A stretch of DNA of 64,000 nt from Bryoerythrophyllum caledonicum (GCA_963971425.1 OZ020520.1:11469807-11533806), one strand, 5' to 3'; positions 20,021 to 31,086 are shown, numbered from the stretch's first letter. The notes: generated from the sequence alone by a model not told the origin. A program made the numbers and translations.

Positions 20021-21940
20021 ATGGCCGGAGAGCGAGCTGGGAAACAGGGGAGAGTGAAGAGCACCACCACCGGAGTGCCACCCATCGTGAAGGTGATACC
20101 GGAGTACCCGACGGAGGACAAGCATCTTCACGTCTTGTTCCACTTCTTGGATAAGATGGGATGTTCCGATCTGATGGAGGCGGTATGGGGAACGAAGGAC
20201 GAGAGAATCGTGACGGAGTTGATCGGCACTCCCGACAACCAGTATGACGGAAGCCTTCGAGCTCACTTGGAGAAGTGGACCCACTTGGAGTGGAAGCGGA
20301 CCTACGGCTTCCAGGACGGAGATGTCAAGATAGCGGAGCGAAAAGACGACCTCGTGGACGGGGAGTTCGACCGGCCTGCTGACCCGAAGGAGGGCTACAC
20401 GATACATGACCAAACCGACCCACAGGCCCAGATCGTGATAGGGTTTCTAAACCCTATCTTCCACCCGGAGAAGCCCAAGCGTATGGTGCTGGAATGGGCT
20501 ACCACCTTCTTAGGAGCAATGCGGGGAAGATCACCCTAGACTGGACATCTCTCATGCACGACCTGGTGGAGAGATTGGTCAAGAGCCTCTACCGGAACCG
20601 GAAGGTTGGATCACCCCTTCCGGCCCACCTGACGCATCTCTACTTCCGGCAGGAGCTGTTGAAGCCGGAGAAGCACGATGAATACGAAGAACTTCTGACT
20701 ATTTAGACGTACGGAGGGATGGAGACCGACTCGGAGGAGGAAGAAGATACGGAGCCACCTCCGGTGGAAACGCCTCCGATGCGGAAGCGGAGTCGCTCGG
20801 TGCAACCGGAACCGGCACCAGTGGGATCTCCACCCACCCGGATGGACACAGCCAGTGAAGATCCGGATGCTACGGGATCTTCGAAGCGACCGGAACGATG
20901 CCTGACTCCGGACCTTTCGGTACTCACCGGAAGACATCATGGAGCTGCTCTAGCATGTAGCATAGAGAGCCACATGGATCAATCAACACCTCAACGACAG
21001 CACCTCCATGTTATACGAAATCATGGGGGAGCTCTGGGTCGAGGATGTTGAGGAGATCATGCTACAGTTGAAGAACCTCCGAGAGACCTACTTCCGACTA
21101 CAAGCGGTGGAAGAGCAACATTGATCAATCCTCCAAGCCAGGACAAAACTGCAATAGGACCTCGCGAAAGCAAATGCAGCATTGATAGAAGCTCAAGCAG
21201 CCTGGAAGGCAGCGGAAGACAAGGTTGCCGCATCAATTCAAGCACTCGTTGAAGTCCAGGAGGAGCTGAGTTTTCCGGTTGACATAGTCAACCACAACCT
21301 CCTCTTCAACGAGCGCTAAGAGAAGGAAGGTAAGGTGAACTGAGGCCATATCATCCGGTTCCTTATGGATTACGCACGGAAGAAGAAGACGTGGAAGCAG
21401 ATGCAACTAGTGGCTAGCACCGTCATCCGGGAGGAACTAACAATGTCTATCTCCACCATTGACCTCAACTCGTCTCCGGATGCAGCCAGACCTTCAAGGC
21501 AAGCATAGGAATCTTCCTGAAAAGGTAAGGCCTAGGACACACCTGATGCAGCTTCTTCTGGGACATGTAGCAAGGCTCCTCCCAATAGCCTAGAGACGGC
21601 CAAGAAGACCCCCCTTTCTTCAGCTCTGTTTCAGGGGACTCCTCCCGCCTTCCAAATACCACTTTCTCCCCCTTCCTCCAACCGCCGGAAGGCGACTTCT
21701 CCACTATTCAGGGGCCATCCGGACGTAGCCACCAGTCCCAAGACCGCGGTGGGAACCTCCACCAGCACGGCGGAGAAGGCCACTTAGGCGGCACCCTCAG
21801 CTGACCAACCGGAGCCAGAAACCCCAGCTTCCGGAAGCTGACCAGTACCGGATCCAACTCTGGAGAAGACCGGCGGCAAGAGCAGAGAGTGGGAGCATCT
21901 CCGATGCGCAGGAATGGACGGAACAAGAAGACCCCTTAGT
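20021..21940 (+). pseudogene. Element C gag-like protein with acidic, coiled-coil and Pro/Ser-rich tail
   Basis: Starts MAGERAGKQGR at 20,021 and is open to 20,539. A frameshift near 20,517 moves it into the frame running to 20,706. One stop later it continues with METDSEEEEDTEPPPVETP (20,719 on). The domain at about 20,430-20,690 (VIGFLNPIFHPEKP, then DWTSLMHDLVERL, then HLTHLYFRQELL) is homologous to the element B protein, and both are followed by an acidic EEEED stretch. Around 21,050-21,300 a heptad-like helical stretch (VEEIMLQLKNLRE, then AKANAALIEAQAAWKAAEDK) suggests a coiled coil. 21.5-21.93 kb is Pro/Ser/Lys-rich. A gag-type structural role is inferred. No zinc knuckle seen. Confidence 0.6.
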
Positions 21941-22679
21941 TAGGTTTCGGATCAAAGTTGAATAGTTTCGGTTGCTAGGGTTTTTGTAGCAACTAACGAT
22001 GGGGCTCATGATTGCACCCAGCTACCAACCCATCGGTTAACCAAAAACTAAAATTGTTGACCGGCGGAAAATCCGGATCTGAGATCTATAATTTTCGGAT
22101 CTCAGGTTTGAAATTCCGGATCTTTAGGGATAAGATTTTCTTTAGGATAGGATTTTCCAGATTACACGCAGATTAGGTAATACTATGATTAGGAAACTTA
22201 GCTAGTATTTAGTGAAATGAGTTCTCTCAACTCATTATCTTGTTTTTCCTTACGTTGAATATATTTCGGATCTATTACTAGAATTTCTACCTAATTCGTG
22301 TGACGAGAATTATTATCTTTGTGAGGTACAGGATCCGTTGTTGTAGTACTTGCTGTGGAAATTTCTTTTGAAGGGAGTGGTACTTGACTTTACTTGAGAG
22401 TGAGCCGGTTGAGATCTACATCGAGAGAACGCTCGGAAGAGCTAGAGGTGTATTCCAGAGGTGTTCCTGGTAACCTCCAGGGTCCGGAAGAAGCCAGGAA
22501 GGGAAGAGATGTATTGCTCAGGTGTTTCTCGTAATCTCTAGGGCACGATGTCGAGTAGCGAGAGTTTTCTTTGGGAAATCGCGGAGATACTAGCTGCTGC
22601 TAGAAATGGTTTGAGAACAAAGGTTGTCTCCAAATAAATCTCTAGTCTCGACCACCAATTCCTCTTGTCTTCAAGTCTT
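21941..22679 (+). other. Element C non-coding middle region
   Basis: AT-rich with scattered TCCGGATC words. No ORF or RNA gene recognised. Confidence 0.5.
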
Positions 22680-22735
22680 TAGTCTTCATTCTTCAGTCTT
22701 CATTCTTCATTCTTCAATCTTCAATCTTCAAACTC
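22660..22735 (+). repeat. 7-bp AGTCTTC/ATTCTTC microsatellite
   Basis: About ten degenerate copies of RNTCTTC in tandem at the start of repeat R. The complementary GAAGACT run is at 52,590-52,630 in the second copy. Confidence 0.8.
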
Positions 22736-25060
22736 TTCTCCGTTGGCCTATCCTGTGGTGGTTGTAAAGGGTTAAGGGTAAGGGTAGGTGATAAGAAACC
22801 ACGGCCTCGGACGGGTAAAACGGGACGGCCAAACCACGAGCTGACCGTCCGAAAGATTGGCTCCTAAACTTCAAACCCACGGTGACCAGCAATCGCGCCT
22901 CACCGGTGGGAACAACATAAACACGACCGTGTGGGCCATTAACCCCACTTCGCCGCAACAAAGTTTACGAAGCAGAATTGAAAAACAACTAGCCTCCAAA
23001 ACCGGCTAGGAATAACGAATAAAGACAACGAGCCTCCAAAGCCGGCTAGGAATAACAAAGCCACAAGCCACAACACGCGAGTCTTCTAGTCTTCTTATCT
23101 TCAAGTCTTGAAGTATTCAAAAACACAAAAGACCTCCCAAAGTTCTTTTCCACACTAGCTGCGAGCTTCCGATTGATGCCACAGATGGTTCGAACCGCCA
23201 AATGCCAAGTGCTATAACTTTTTGGAAAGCTGGTGCAATAAGCTAATACCCTCCAAAATCTCAGGTTATTCTAAACTACCTTCTAAAAGTTATAGAGGTT
23301 CAAAGTTTGTGCCTTCTTATGTCGATGGCAGCAAACCCTCTCCAACTTCGGCGGCTATAACTTCTATACTACGATTCTAAATGAGCCGTATAATAGCTTT
23401 ATAGAAAGATAATTTAATAAGCTACAACTTCTCTAAATTTCACTTCAAACTAACCTACTCACTAAAAGTTGTGTAAGCTTAAAACTCACGCCTCTCCACT
23501 TCCAAGACGGTAGAACTCTCCTCTACTTAGATGGCTATAACTTTTTCATAGCGCATTTAAATCAGTCGAGTGATGGCTTCTTAGAAAGCTAATACAATGA
23601 GGTATGCTTTTCTTAAATTTCAAGTCTAAACACAAAGTATCAAAGCCGTGGTGAAGGCCCGAAGTTGCTGCTCCTCTAGTTGGGTAGCGGCCAACCACTC
23701 CTCACTCAATCTCTCATAACTTTTGCGTATGAACTCCAAATTGAACAAAAACACCGCTCAAAGAAGCGCAACTTCACAAGGAACAACTTCACAAAATTTC
23801 ATATTATTTTCCTGAAAAACGAGTACACACCGCCCGATCTCCTTCTCGGGAATTTTCTCACAGCACTCCTCACTCACCAAAAACACACACACTAGGAAGA
23901 AAGGAGAGTCGCCCCCCCTTATCCTTCCACATCAGCCCATGTCTAAGCCACATGGGCATCTAAAGCCTATTGGTTAACCTCCTAAAGCGCTCTAAAGTCT
24001 ATCAAGATAAGATAGGAAAGAAACCCCAACCATTGGGCTTCAAAAGGTATGGTTCCCAAAAGAATTCTAAGACGGTCAAACTTTTTCTTAGTTTCTTTCC
24101 TTTTTCTTTCTTGGATCTTGATCTTATATAAACATAAACACATAACAAACTCCTATATTAACAACTAAATGGATTCTACCTTCATCTAATCGTATAAAAA
24201 CTCTAGAATTTTACGAAGCACCACAGAAGCATAACTTGCTCTCCGTTCATCGCTTAAAAAGGTCAGCGGCCCTCGAAGCCAAAGACGGTGGCCCATCTCA
24301 TTAGAAAAGCGACTCACCATTTGGCCTTCATTGGTATTTTCTAAACACCCTTCAAACACCATCTGACGGCCACCCGTCAATGAAGCTTCAGCCTCCAATA
24401 CAATCACTAGAGCTCTCGCGTCCGGTTGAAGATTCACAAATGCAAGTTGCCGTAGACTTGGATCTGGACGTGGTTGAACACGACGCCCGGAAGGCCCCGC
24501 TTCATCTCGCACTTGCCGTCTGGAAGTTGATGGCTGAGAAGATTGAAACGGATTCTCCGGTAATTGCGATAACGACAACTCCCACTCATCTGGGTCTTGA
24601 GAATCCATACTATCAACTCTAAGCTATCCAAACTATTGGCTTGAAGCAAATCATGTGAGGCAAAGAAATTATCTTCCTTTTTATCTCTCAGTAACTTCTT
24701 TAAGAAGCTTGCTTTCACTGAATTACTCAAATAGCCATAAATAATTCTATTTAAACTAAAAGTAGCCCGCATCAAAAGATCTGACTAAAGGACAAGGTCG
24801 CGACATTGTACAGTCCCTCAACAGTTGTATAAAGCCGCCTTGAGTCCACTAATGGTCGCCAAGTTGTGGACTTGGTTGGCTGTCAAGGTCCGTTGATTGT
24901 TGCCTGCCGGTTCCGGGTTCGAGGTTTATCAAACTCGTTGAACGGCCTGGATAGTTGCAACTTGGTACTTGCTAGTGAAAGCAGGAAATAAGCAGCCAAC
25001 CGGCCACCTACGCTTCCCTGAGCTACAGTGACAAGATGCAGGCTTCCAACTTACGATAAC
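22680..25060 (+). repeat. Dispersed repeat R, copy 1 (nested in element C)
   Basis: Reverse-complement homologue of 50,955-52,640. Shared landmarks in order: an (AGTCTTC)n-like microsatellite (about 22,660-22,735), GTTGGCCTATCCTGTGGTGG, the block around CACGACCGTGTGGGC, a degenerate series of ATAACTTTT-containing units (23.2-23.9 kb), and a tRNA-like block at 24.84-25.0 kb (GGACTTGGTTGGCTG, then CCGGGTTCGAG). Copy 1 carries an extra ~600 bases (about 24.17-24.78 kb) containing a minus-strand ORF. The element class is uncertain: no TIR, LTR or RT seen. Confidence 0.7.
24186..24608 (-). CDS. Hypothetical ORF, 140 codons, inside repeat R copy 1
   Basis: Starts MDSQDPDEWELSLSQLPEN at 24,608 and stops at 24,186. 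The N-terminal third is Ser/Pro/Arg-rich (STSRRQVRDEAGPSGRR). The rest looks globular, with ALVIVLEAEASLTGGRQMVF, RFSNEMGHRLWLRGPL and SVVLRKILEFLYD. A different frame just upstream (24,775-24,600) also reads like protein, so the original coding region may have been longer and frameshifted or spliced. It is present only in this copy of R, which suggests a captured fragment of another gene. Function not recognised. Confidence 0.4.
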   Translation of the reverse strand: MDSQDPDEWELSLSQLPENPFQSSQPSTSRRQVRDEAGPSGRRVQPRPDPSLRQLAFVNLQPDARALVIVLEAEASLTGGRQMVFEGCLENTNEGQMVSRFSNEMGHRLWLRGPLTFLSDERRASYASVVLRKILEFLYD

Positions 25061-25900
25061 AAGCTCCGGTTATCCCCCATTGAACCAAACCGTGGATTTC
25101 TCCACGACCCCAACCTTTTGTATCCTTCTCCTCATATTCTATCCGTTGTCTAAAGCAACATCTTTAATATTTTCACACAATATATTAATTTACAACGCGA
25201 CAACGGAAGAATCCGGTCAAGGCCGGAGGTTACCCCCACGATAGGAAAAAGCCTGTTATGTAAGTCTAGAAGGAGTCCTCTCCAGTAAACTCTGCCACTT
25301 TCTCCGGAAAATTATAACAATGCTATTGTGAGGTCGTTGTAGTCCGGACTTGTCTTTGTGTGACCGCGTCCGGAAGACCATCCGGATGTTGTAAAAGTCT
25401 AAGTCTAGCAACAACAATCAAATTACTGGTTAGCAAAGTAGGGAGAGTGGTGTCCGGTCACTATAAGTTCCAGAGCAGTGGGTGTTTAGCCACTTAAAGT
25501 CACAAGGCAGTGAGGAATCCGGCCACTTACACAAAACATGATCAGTGGCCTTCCGGTCACTCATTTAAACCTTCCAGAAGCCTCTTTGAGGAGGAACAGA
25601 GATAAATCAAACTACCCTCTTGTTGTCCAGAAACTAGATCCGAAAAACTACTGTATTCCTTCCGGAAACTAGTTCCGGAAAGCATTGTATGAATTCCGGA
25701 ATCCGGAAGTTATCCGAAAGGATCCGGATCCGGAAGTAAATAGAATAGCTAGCCTAAGTAATTGATAGTTTAATTGATATTGGATATTGTGAAAAGATCA
25801 ATAGATCTCTGTGGGAACAAAACCGGAGTGGTTTACTTTGGAAGCGTTTAGTGACGACTTAGTGCATTCCGGAGGAATACTGACTCTACGAACTGCAACA
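25061..25900 (+). other. Element C 3' region, non-coding
   Basis: Rich in CCGGA words and short inverted repeats (GATCCGGATCC). No ORF of note. Ends at the C terminus CTGCAACA. Confidence 0.5.
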
Positions 25901-25905
25901 CTCAT

Positions 25906-26750
25906 CATGGGTTTGGGCTACCGTTGGTCTTTGGAATTTGCCAAGCCGCTTGTTGTTACCCCACTTAGAGCCAAATACGTGTTGGTAATGGTGGAGCACT
26001 TCAGCAAGTGGATTGAGCTTGTGGTACTACCATAGAACTCCTCGGAGTTGGCGGCCATGGCATTCCTTGATCGGATGATGGCTTGTTTTGGAGCCCTAGC
26101 TGAGGTGTTGACTGACTCATCAAGGGCGTAAGTTCATTGGTGCTTTCAAGGCTTTGTGTACCAAAGCTTTGATTGACCACCATACCACTTCTCGGGATCA
26201 TCCAGAAGCGGACGGTTTGGCGGAGCGTGTGGTTTAGACCGTCAAGCATGGACTACAGAAATATGGATTACTTCAGGGTGGCCACCGTGATTGTGATCTG
26301 ACGATACTATGGGAGACGGATTTAGCCAGCAAGCCTCTTTGATCGCTTTCAGTCCGTATCAGTTGTTGTACAGACGGGAGCCAATTTTACCCAGTTCTGT
26401 ATGGGAGAAGTTGGCCCCTGTTGTGGACTTGGATGATCTAGAGGTCTAGATCCAGTGTTCGCGTCATTGGGCGGAGTTCTTCAAGGAGGCCATGCCAATG
26501 GCCATTGAAAATTTATCCATCGCTCAGCATCACGACACGTTATGGTACGCTCGCAATTGCAATGGCGCTTACCGACCTCAGTTGCGGCGTTTCTCCACTA
26601 GAAATTACGTTTATTTGCAGTGTGAGGCGCCTACGTTGTTGGACGTCAAGGCTCGGCATACCATTTTTGCGTGAAGGATGTGTTGCCTAGTGGCATCTTG
26701 TTGTTGGAAGGCAAAGATGGCTAGGAGTGTCGGGAGCACTCCAAAAACTG
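25906..26750 (+). pseudogene. Element D1 integrase core and C-terminal domain
   Basis: Resumes with MGLGYRWSLEFAKPLVV, where the first catalytic Asp of the D,D-35-E triad is Glu (family pattern WSLDFAGPL). AEVLTDSSRA at about 26,105 keeps the second Asp. After a frame change, HPEADGLAERVV at about 26,200 keeps the catalytic Glu. SLIAFSPYQLLYRREPILP and the C-terminal NGAYRPQLRRFSTRNYVYLQ, then LLDVKARHTIF follow. So the fold is readable, but one catalytic residue is altered and there are several stops and shifts. Confidence 0.88.
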
Positions 26751-27000
26751 TGCTCCCTGTGATTTACACATTGGTGGCTCCGTTCATCCGGAGTTGGCGG
26801 TTGTGTCCGAAGGCCTTCCGTGTTTTGTGTGTGGAGAGAATAAGGGCGCGGCTACCATGTTGCTTTGTGACCATTGCCAGCGTAAATGGCATATGGCTTG
26901 CCTGACGCCGCCTCTTTCTACTCTAATGTCCGGGGATTGGACTTGCCCTCGTTGTAGAAGGTTTTCGAGCCACGTTTCATCAGATGAAACAATTTGATTT
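26751..27000 (+). CDS. Element D1 C-terminal PHD finger
   Basis: Open frame 26,794-26,997 (and frame-continuous upstream: CAPCDLHIGGSVHPELAVV) encodes a complete C4HC3 PHD finger: CFVC at 26,821, then CDHC, HMAC and CPRC, with all eight zinc ligands present and the WH...C spacing typical of the fold (KWHMACLTPPL, GDWTCPRC). PHD fingers usually read histone H3 tails. Here it follows integrase, where many gypsy elements carry a chromodomain, so a role in choosing integration sites or binding chromatin is plausible but unproven. The upstream part joins to the integrase C-terminus after one frameshift. Confidence 0.88.
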
Positions 27001-27314
27001 TTTCTTAGACATGTCACTGGTATGGTGTCCTGCCATCGAGTTGGAGTTCCTGGTTTTGTTTCAGGGATAGGCTACATGGGGATTGACTAAAGGATTGGCA
27101 ACAAAGTTGTCTAAGGCGATTAAGGATGGGGCTCACATTGCACTCTGCCCACCCTCTCTTAGTTACTTCTCTATTGGTTTATTGATGCGGCAAGGAATTA
27201 CATCTTCGACTGGATGCGTACAATTGTTGCAGCGGTTTCACCGTGGCGATTGTCTACATAGTGTTGTTTCGTCCTAGCCAGATAGAGGGTCTCTTTATTC
27301 GCTAGGGGGGGCAC
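27001..27314 (+). pseudogene. Element D1 pol C-terminal tail and polypurine tract
   Basis: Weakly coding tail after the PHD finger (MSLVWCPAIELEFLVLF, then GLATKLSKAIKDGAHIALC) with stops and no named domain. It ends in a purine run, CTAGGGGGGGCA, at 27,302-27,313, which may be the polypurine tract. Confidence 0.45.
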
Positions 27315-27873
27315 TTGAGGGTGTACTATGTATACTTGTTTTAGTGTATGTTTTTTGTTTATTTGATGTTGGTTGTGATTCTCAATCTGTTGTGTTTAGC
27401 GATCTTTGTTTACACGACAGCTGTCACGAGATGTGGCGTTGAGGACCACACCACATCTCGTGGTGTTAGCGTAGGTTAGATTAGTCTAATCTACGTTAGT
27501 TTATGTGAGGACGTGCGTCCGGCGCACCGCAGTCATTTGGTGGATGGATTTCATCCACGTAGGGTTGCGGTTGTGTATATACCGCCGCATACGTCGTTGA
27601 CTTGACGTCTTTGTCAAGTCAAGCTTTGTGAGTGAGTTAATGAGTGTTTAGTGAGTTATTTGTTTGTCATTAGTAAAGGCTCCGCATACACGTTTTAGTT
27701 GCACTCGCTGATTCTCCCCTTGTGGAGTGCGTGCCGCTTGACTTCTTGTGGAAAACACATGTATCTTTCCTTGAGGGTGTACTACATTTTTTTTTTATTG
27801 TATGTTTTTCGTTTACTTGATGTTGGTTGTGATTCTCAATGTGTTGTGTTTAGCAATCTTTGTTTACACGACA
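27315..27873 (+). repeat. ~106-bp direct repeat flanking the 3' LTR
   Basis: TTGAGGGTGTACTA... occurs at 27,315-27,420 and again at 27,771-27,873, with both copies ending ...TTGTTTACACGACA. The 3' LTR core lies between them. The simplest reading is that the LTR really begins at 27,316 and a partial second LTR follows in tandem. The alternative is a segmental duplication. Confidence 0.7.
27422..27769 (+). repeat. Element D1 3' LTR core with serial stem-loops
   Basis: Matches the 5' LTR. It contains a perfect 12-bp stem (CACGAGATGTGG at 27,425 paired with 27,451-27,462), a 17-base palindrome TAGATTAGTCTAATCTA at 27,477, a GTGGATG/CATCCAC hairpin near 27,540, and a perfect 10-bp stem TTGACTTGAC/GTCAAGTCAA at 27,597-27,622. 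Confidence 0.85.
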
Positions 27874-30800
27874 CCACGTAAAAAACTTTCTTCCGCTTTG
27901 ACGTTGTTAACTATTTGTAGGTAGGTCATCCGCATGCGATATGTGTGGACAAGTATTTGCAACCAATCCAAGGGATCATGCATTGGATAATCAACGCTTT
28001 AGGAGAAAGGTGTATATGTCACGTACAAATACGTTTTTGTTTTTAAAGGAATAAGTGTAGGAAGTCTACATATTTTCATTGTTTTCTCTTCTCTTTCCTA
28101 TCTTCCTTTCTCTTTCTTAAGATAGAATTGTCATGAACTATTAAGGAAAGTTATATCCTACCTAAGGGTCAAATTTGGCTACACCAATTAATTATTTATT
28201 TCTATAACTAGATGTTCAGCAAATTGGATATTCTCAAAAATTCATTCTCTCACCAAGTGAAGAATAAAATCTTAAAAGATAATTCCCGAAAATTTTGGAA
28301 GATACAATAATACAATTTTTTTGTTGAATTAGATCCCTTGAATACGGTAGTCATGGATAGATGTGGTGGATTAACATCCACGGATTCCAAATCAACACCC
28401 ACCAATTCCGAATCAACATCACAGAGTCCAAATCAACATCCACCAAGTCCAAATCACGTCATTTCATATAAAAAAGGAACATGTAGATAATCAAATTACC
28501 ATTTTGTGCAAGGATATTATGTGGTTTTGGAATCATGAATCTTATAATGTTTATCTACCTAAATCAAATTGATTAATTTTAAATATAGTAGAATATAAAT
28601 CTATTGGTCCGTGTTTGTTATTGGTCCTTGTTTGTTATTGGTCCCTAGACCATTCAAAGAACAAAAACCGCAAAGGTGTACCCACATGTTACATTGAATT
28701 ACTAAACTCAAATATATTCTAAATTCAGGTTGGATAAAAGCACACTAGGGTGTAACACTTTTGGGCAAAAACGGAAAGTTAAATAAAACCTCCAAACAAA
28801 AATTACATTTTGGTTGGTTGTTGGTAGAAGTTAACTTGATTTCATTTGTAGGTCTAGTTTTTTTGTTATTTTATTCCTTCTACAAAAGGAATTTCTTAGG
28901 AACGTTAAACTTGAAAAGAGGGACATTGAGACACTAAAAATTCCTAATTTTGAATTTTGAATTATTTCAAAAATGAAAGAATTAAACAAAATTATACATG
29001 TATGTACAATCTTCTTAATTTAATCTTCCAATCAACAAAAGTGCAAAAACAATTATTTTTTATTTTTATGGAATTCCCCATTTTTTTAGTGATTTTAGTG
29101 AATGAAACCAAATATTGATTACAAATGGCAAATTTCCCTTCGATCCTAAGATCCATTAGTAATGTCAATCATTCCTCCATATTCAATAATGTAGTTTTCT
29201 TCATTGATGTACCCTTAAAATAAATAAGTAGTGTTTTTTTCCTATTTTGTGACACTATGGCACCAAAAGTGGTACATCCTAGTGTGTTTTCACCCGGTTC
29301 CATGTTGATTAATGGCCTCTATAACATAAAATGATAATACACTGCAGAATGTATCAACACTGTTCATTTCAGAATGGAAATCAAGAACTTCCGTAGAATC
29401 TAGTTCTTGGTTGACCAATGTTCCTAATGATATGAAAGGACAAGAAACCTCAATATTGGAGAGATGATTACATTCCACTCTCTAATTTAATAACATTTGG
29501 GTATCTTCTGGATGACCTAGGTTTTGAGATCACGAGGTATCTAATTGCTTTTTGTTATATGTAGATATATAAAAGATATAGATATAGATATATATGTATA
29601 TCTGTAGATACATATATAATTTTTTATCTAACATGCTAAAGTATAGTCATTATAAATGATTATACTTCCTTAAATTACTCAAAAAATTAGTTAAAATGGT
29701 GTTAATCAAAGATTTTAATACTACATCAACTCATTCTAAAATTAGATATTGATTATTGATTTTAAGGTAGATCAATGATTCTTATTCATATTTACTACAA
29801 TATACTTGAATGGAGATACATATTGGTTGTGAGCCCCTTATGGCTGATTACAATGATCTTTATCAAACTACTACAACTATAATTACACAAATTCCTATAT
29901 CATTGAAAAAATCTATTTTTTTAGTTTTTTTATTATTGGTGATAATTTTTTAAACATTGCTGAAATAACTTTTCAAATAAATGATCAAATAAAATCTTAG
30001 ATATAATAAAAAAACCTTGATAAACTTTTGAAAAAAATAAAAGATAGGTCAAGACTCATTTAAAAATATTTCAGTGGATTAAAATCACAAATTTCTAAGG
30101 TGGTTTTAAAAAAATCTTACGTTTCTAAATTTTTGAAGACTTTCTTAAAAGGAACTTACTTATTCACAACCACCTTCAAAAATTCTATAAATGAAACAAT
30201 ATTCTCTATGAATTGAAATTGTCTTAGATTTGACCTTCTTTGATTATATACAATTAAAAATAAAACGATTGAAAGGAGTTTTTTTTTTAGAATTAAGTTT
30301 TCTAAGAGAATAATAATTTCTAGTCTATCAATTTTGTAAATGACATACCTTCTTAGAGTTTTGAAAAATATCTCATTAAAAAATTCACTAATATTTTAAA
30401 TAACCAAATCTCTTGAAATTGTGCCCAATATAAAATTTAGATTAATTTAATCATTTAAAGATTTTTTATAAATGTGATTTAGTAGCTTCTTGTAGTCTCA
30501 ATCCATATAATTTACATCAAATGATGTCTAAATCATTTAATTAGAAGAAAATACATGTGACCAATTTAAAATGGTCAACTAGTCGGTTAAAAGTATTGGT
30601 ATAGAAAGTAAGGTACAATAAATAATTTCCTTGAATACGCTAACAAATGCCTTCTTTCTGTACATAGTTTCTCAAGAACACTTCAAGGAGGAGAGAGGAA
30701 TGAAGTGTAAGTGAGCTCTGACTTTGTAGGTCAAGGTGAGAAAGAAGTTAGTCATCGGAGTGAACCTTAGGGTTATCAGAGGCGGCTTGGACTTGGTTTG

Positions 30801-31086
30801 TGCCCCCCTTTGCCGTAGATCTCCAGAGGGCTTGTGTTTCTAGTGCACCCAAACGTGTTGGGAAGGGCGAAAGGATGTGGATCTGAGTAGTTGAAAGGGG
30901 TTTTGTACATAGTGGACGAGATCTGGTAAAGATCAAGACTGAAAGCGGGAGATCATGAGCGTTGGAGACTAGGTTATCACCACATTTGCTCAAACTGCCC
31001 TCAATTAGTCTAGATCTACCCCTTAGAGGCCATGACTTGTGCACTAGATCTCAAAGCTTCTTGCATTCATCCTAACGCAAACACTA
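27874..31086. other. AT-rich unassigned DNA
   Basis: About 3.2 kb, very AT-rich between 28.0 and 30.6 kb. Only short, unconvincing frames. A small tandem repeat lies at 28,385-28,455. Confidence 0.6.
28385..28455 (+). repeat. ~20-bp tandem repeat
   Basis: Three and a half units of the type TCCAAATCAACATCCACCAAG. Confidence 0.75.

Larger units (their letters stand above)
19496..25900 (+). mobile_element. Element C: gag-like retroelement inserted in D1 integrase
   Basis: Starts TGTGGGAGTCC, ends CTGCAACA, and is flanked by CCCAT (19,491-19,495) and CTCAT (25,901-25,905), a 5-bp duplication with one difference. Excision rejoins LQPLPI with MGLGYRW in frame with integrase. The start motif matches element B, and both lie in integrase genes. 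It carries a gag-like, coiled-coil ORF (20,021-21,940) and no pol. TCCGGA words are very frequent. Repeat R (about 22,680-25,060) is nested inside. A matching LTR pair was not found by eye, so the exact class stays open. Confidence 0.72.
15804..27769 (+). mobile_element. Element D1: Ty3/gypsy retrotransposon with DNA methyltransferase and PHD finger
   Basis: Plus-strand order: LTR, DNMT3-like cytosine-5 methyltransferase (16.54-17.16 kb), RT, RNase H, integrase zinc finger, [element C], integrase core, integrase C-terminus, PHD finger, LTR. The gag and protease present in the sister copy D2 are missing; only ~370 bases separate the LTR from the methyltransferase. Without element C the body is about 5.6 kb. 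Few stops per domain make it younger than element A. I recall published reports of cytosine methyltransferases captured by retrotransposons in a charophyte and in dinoflagellates, so the class has precedent. Confidence 0.9.
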
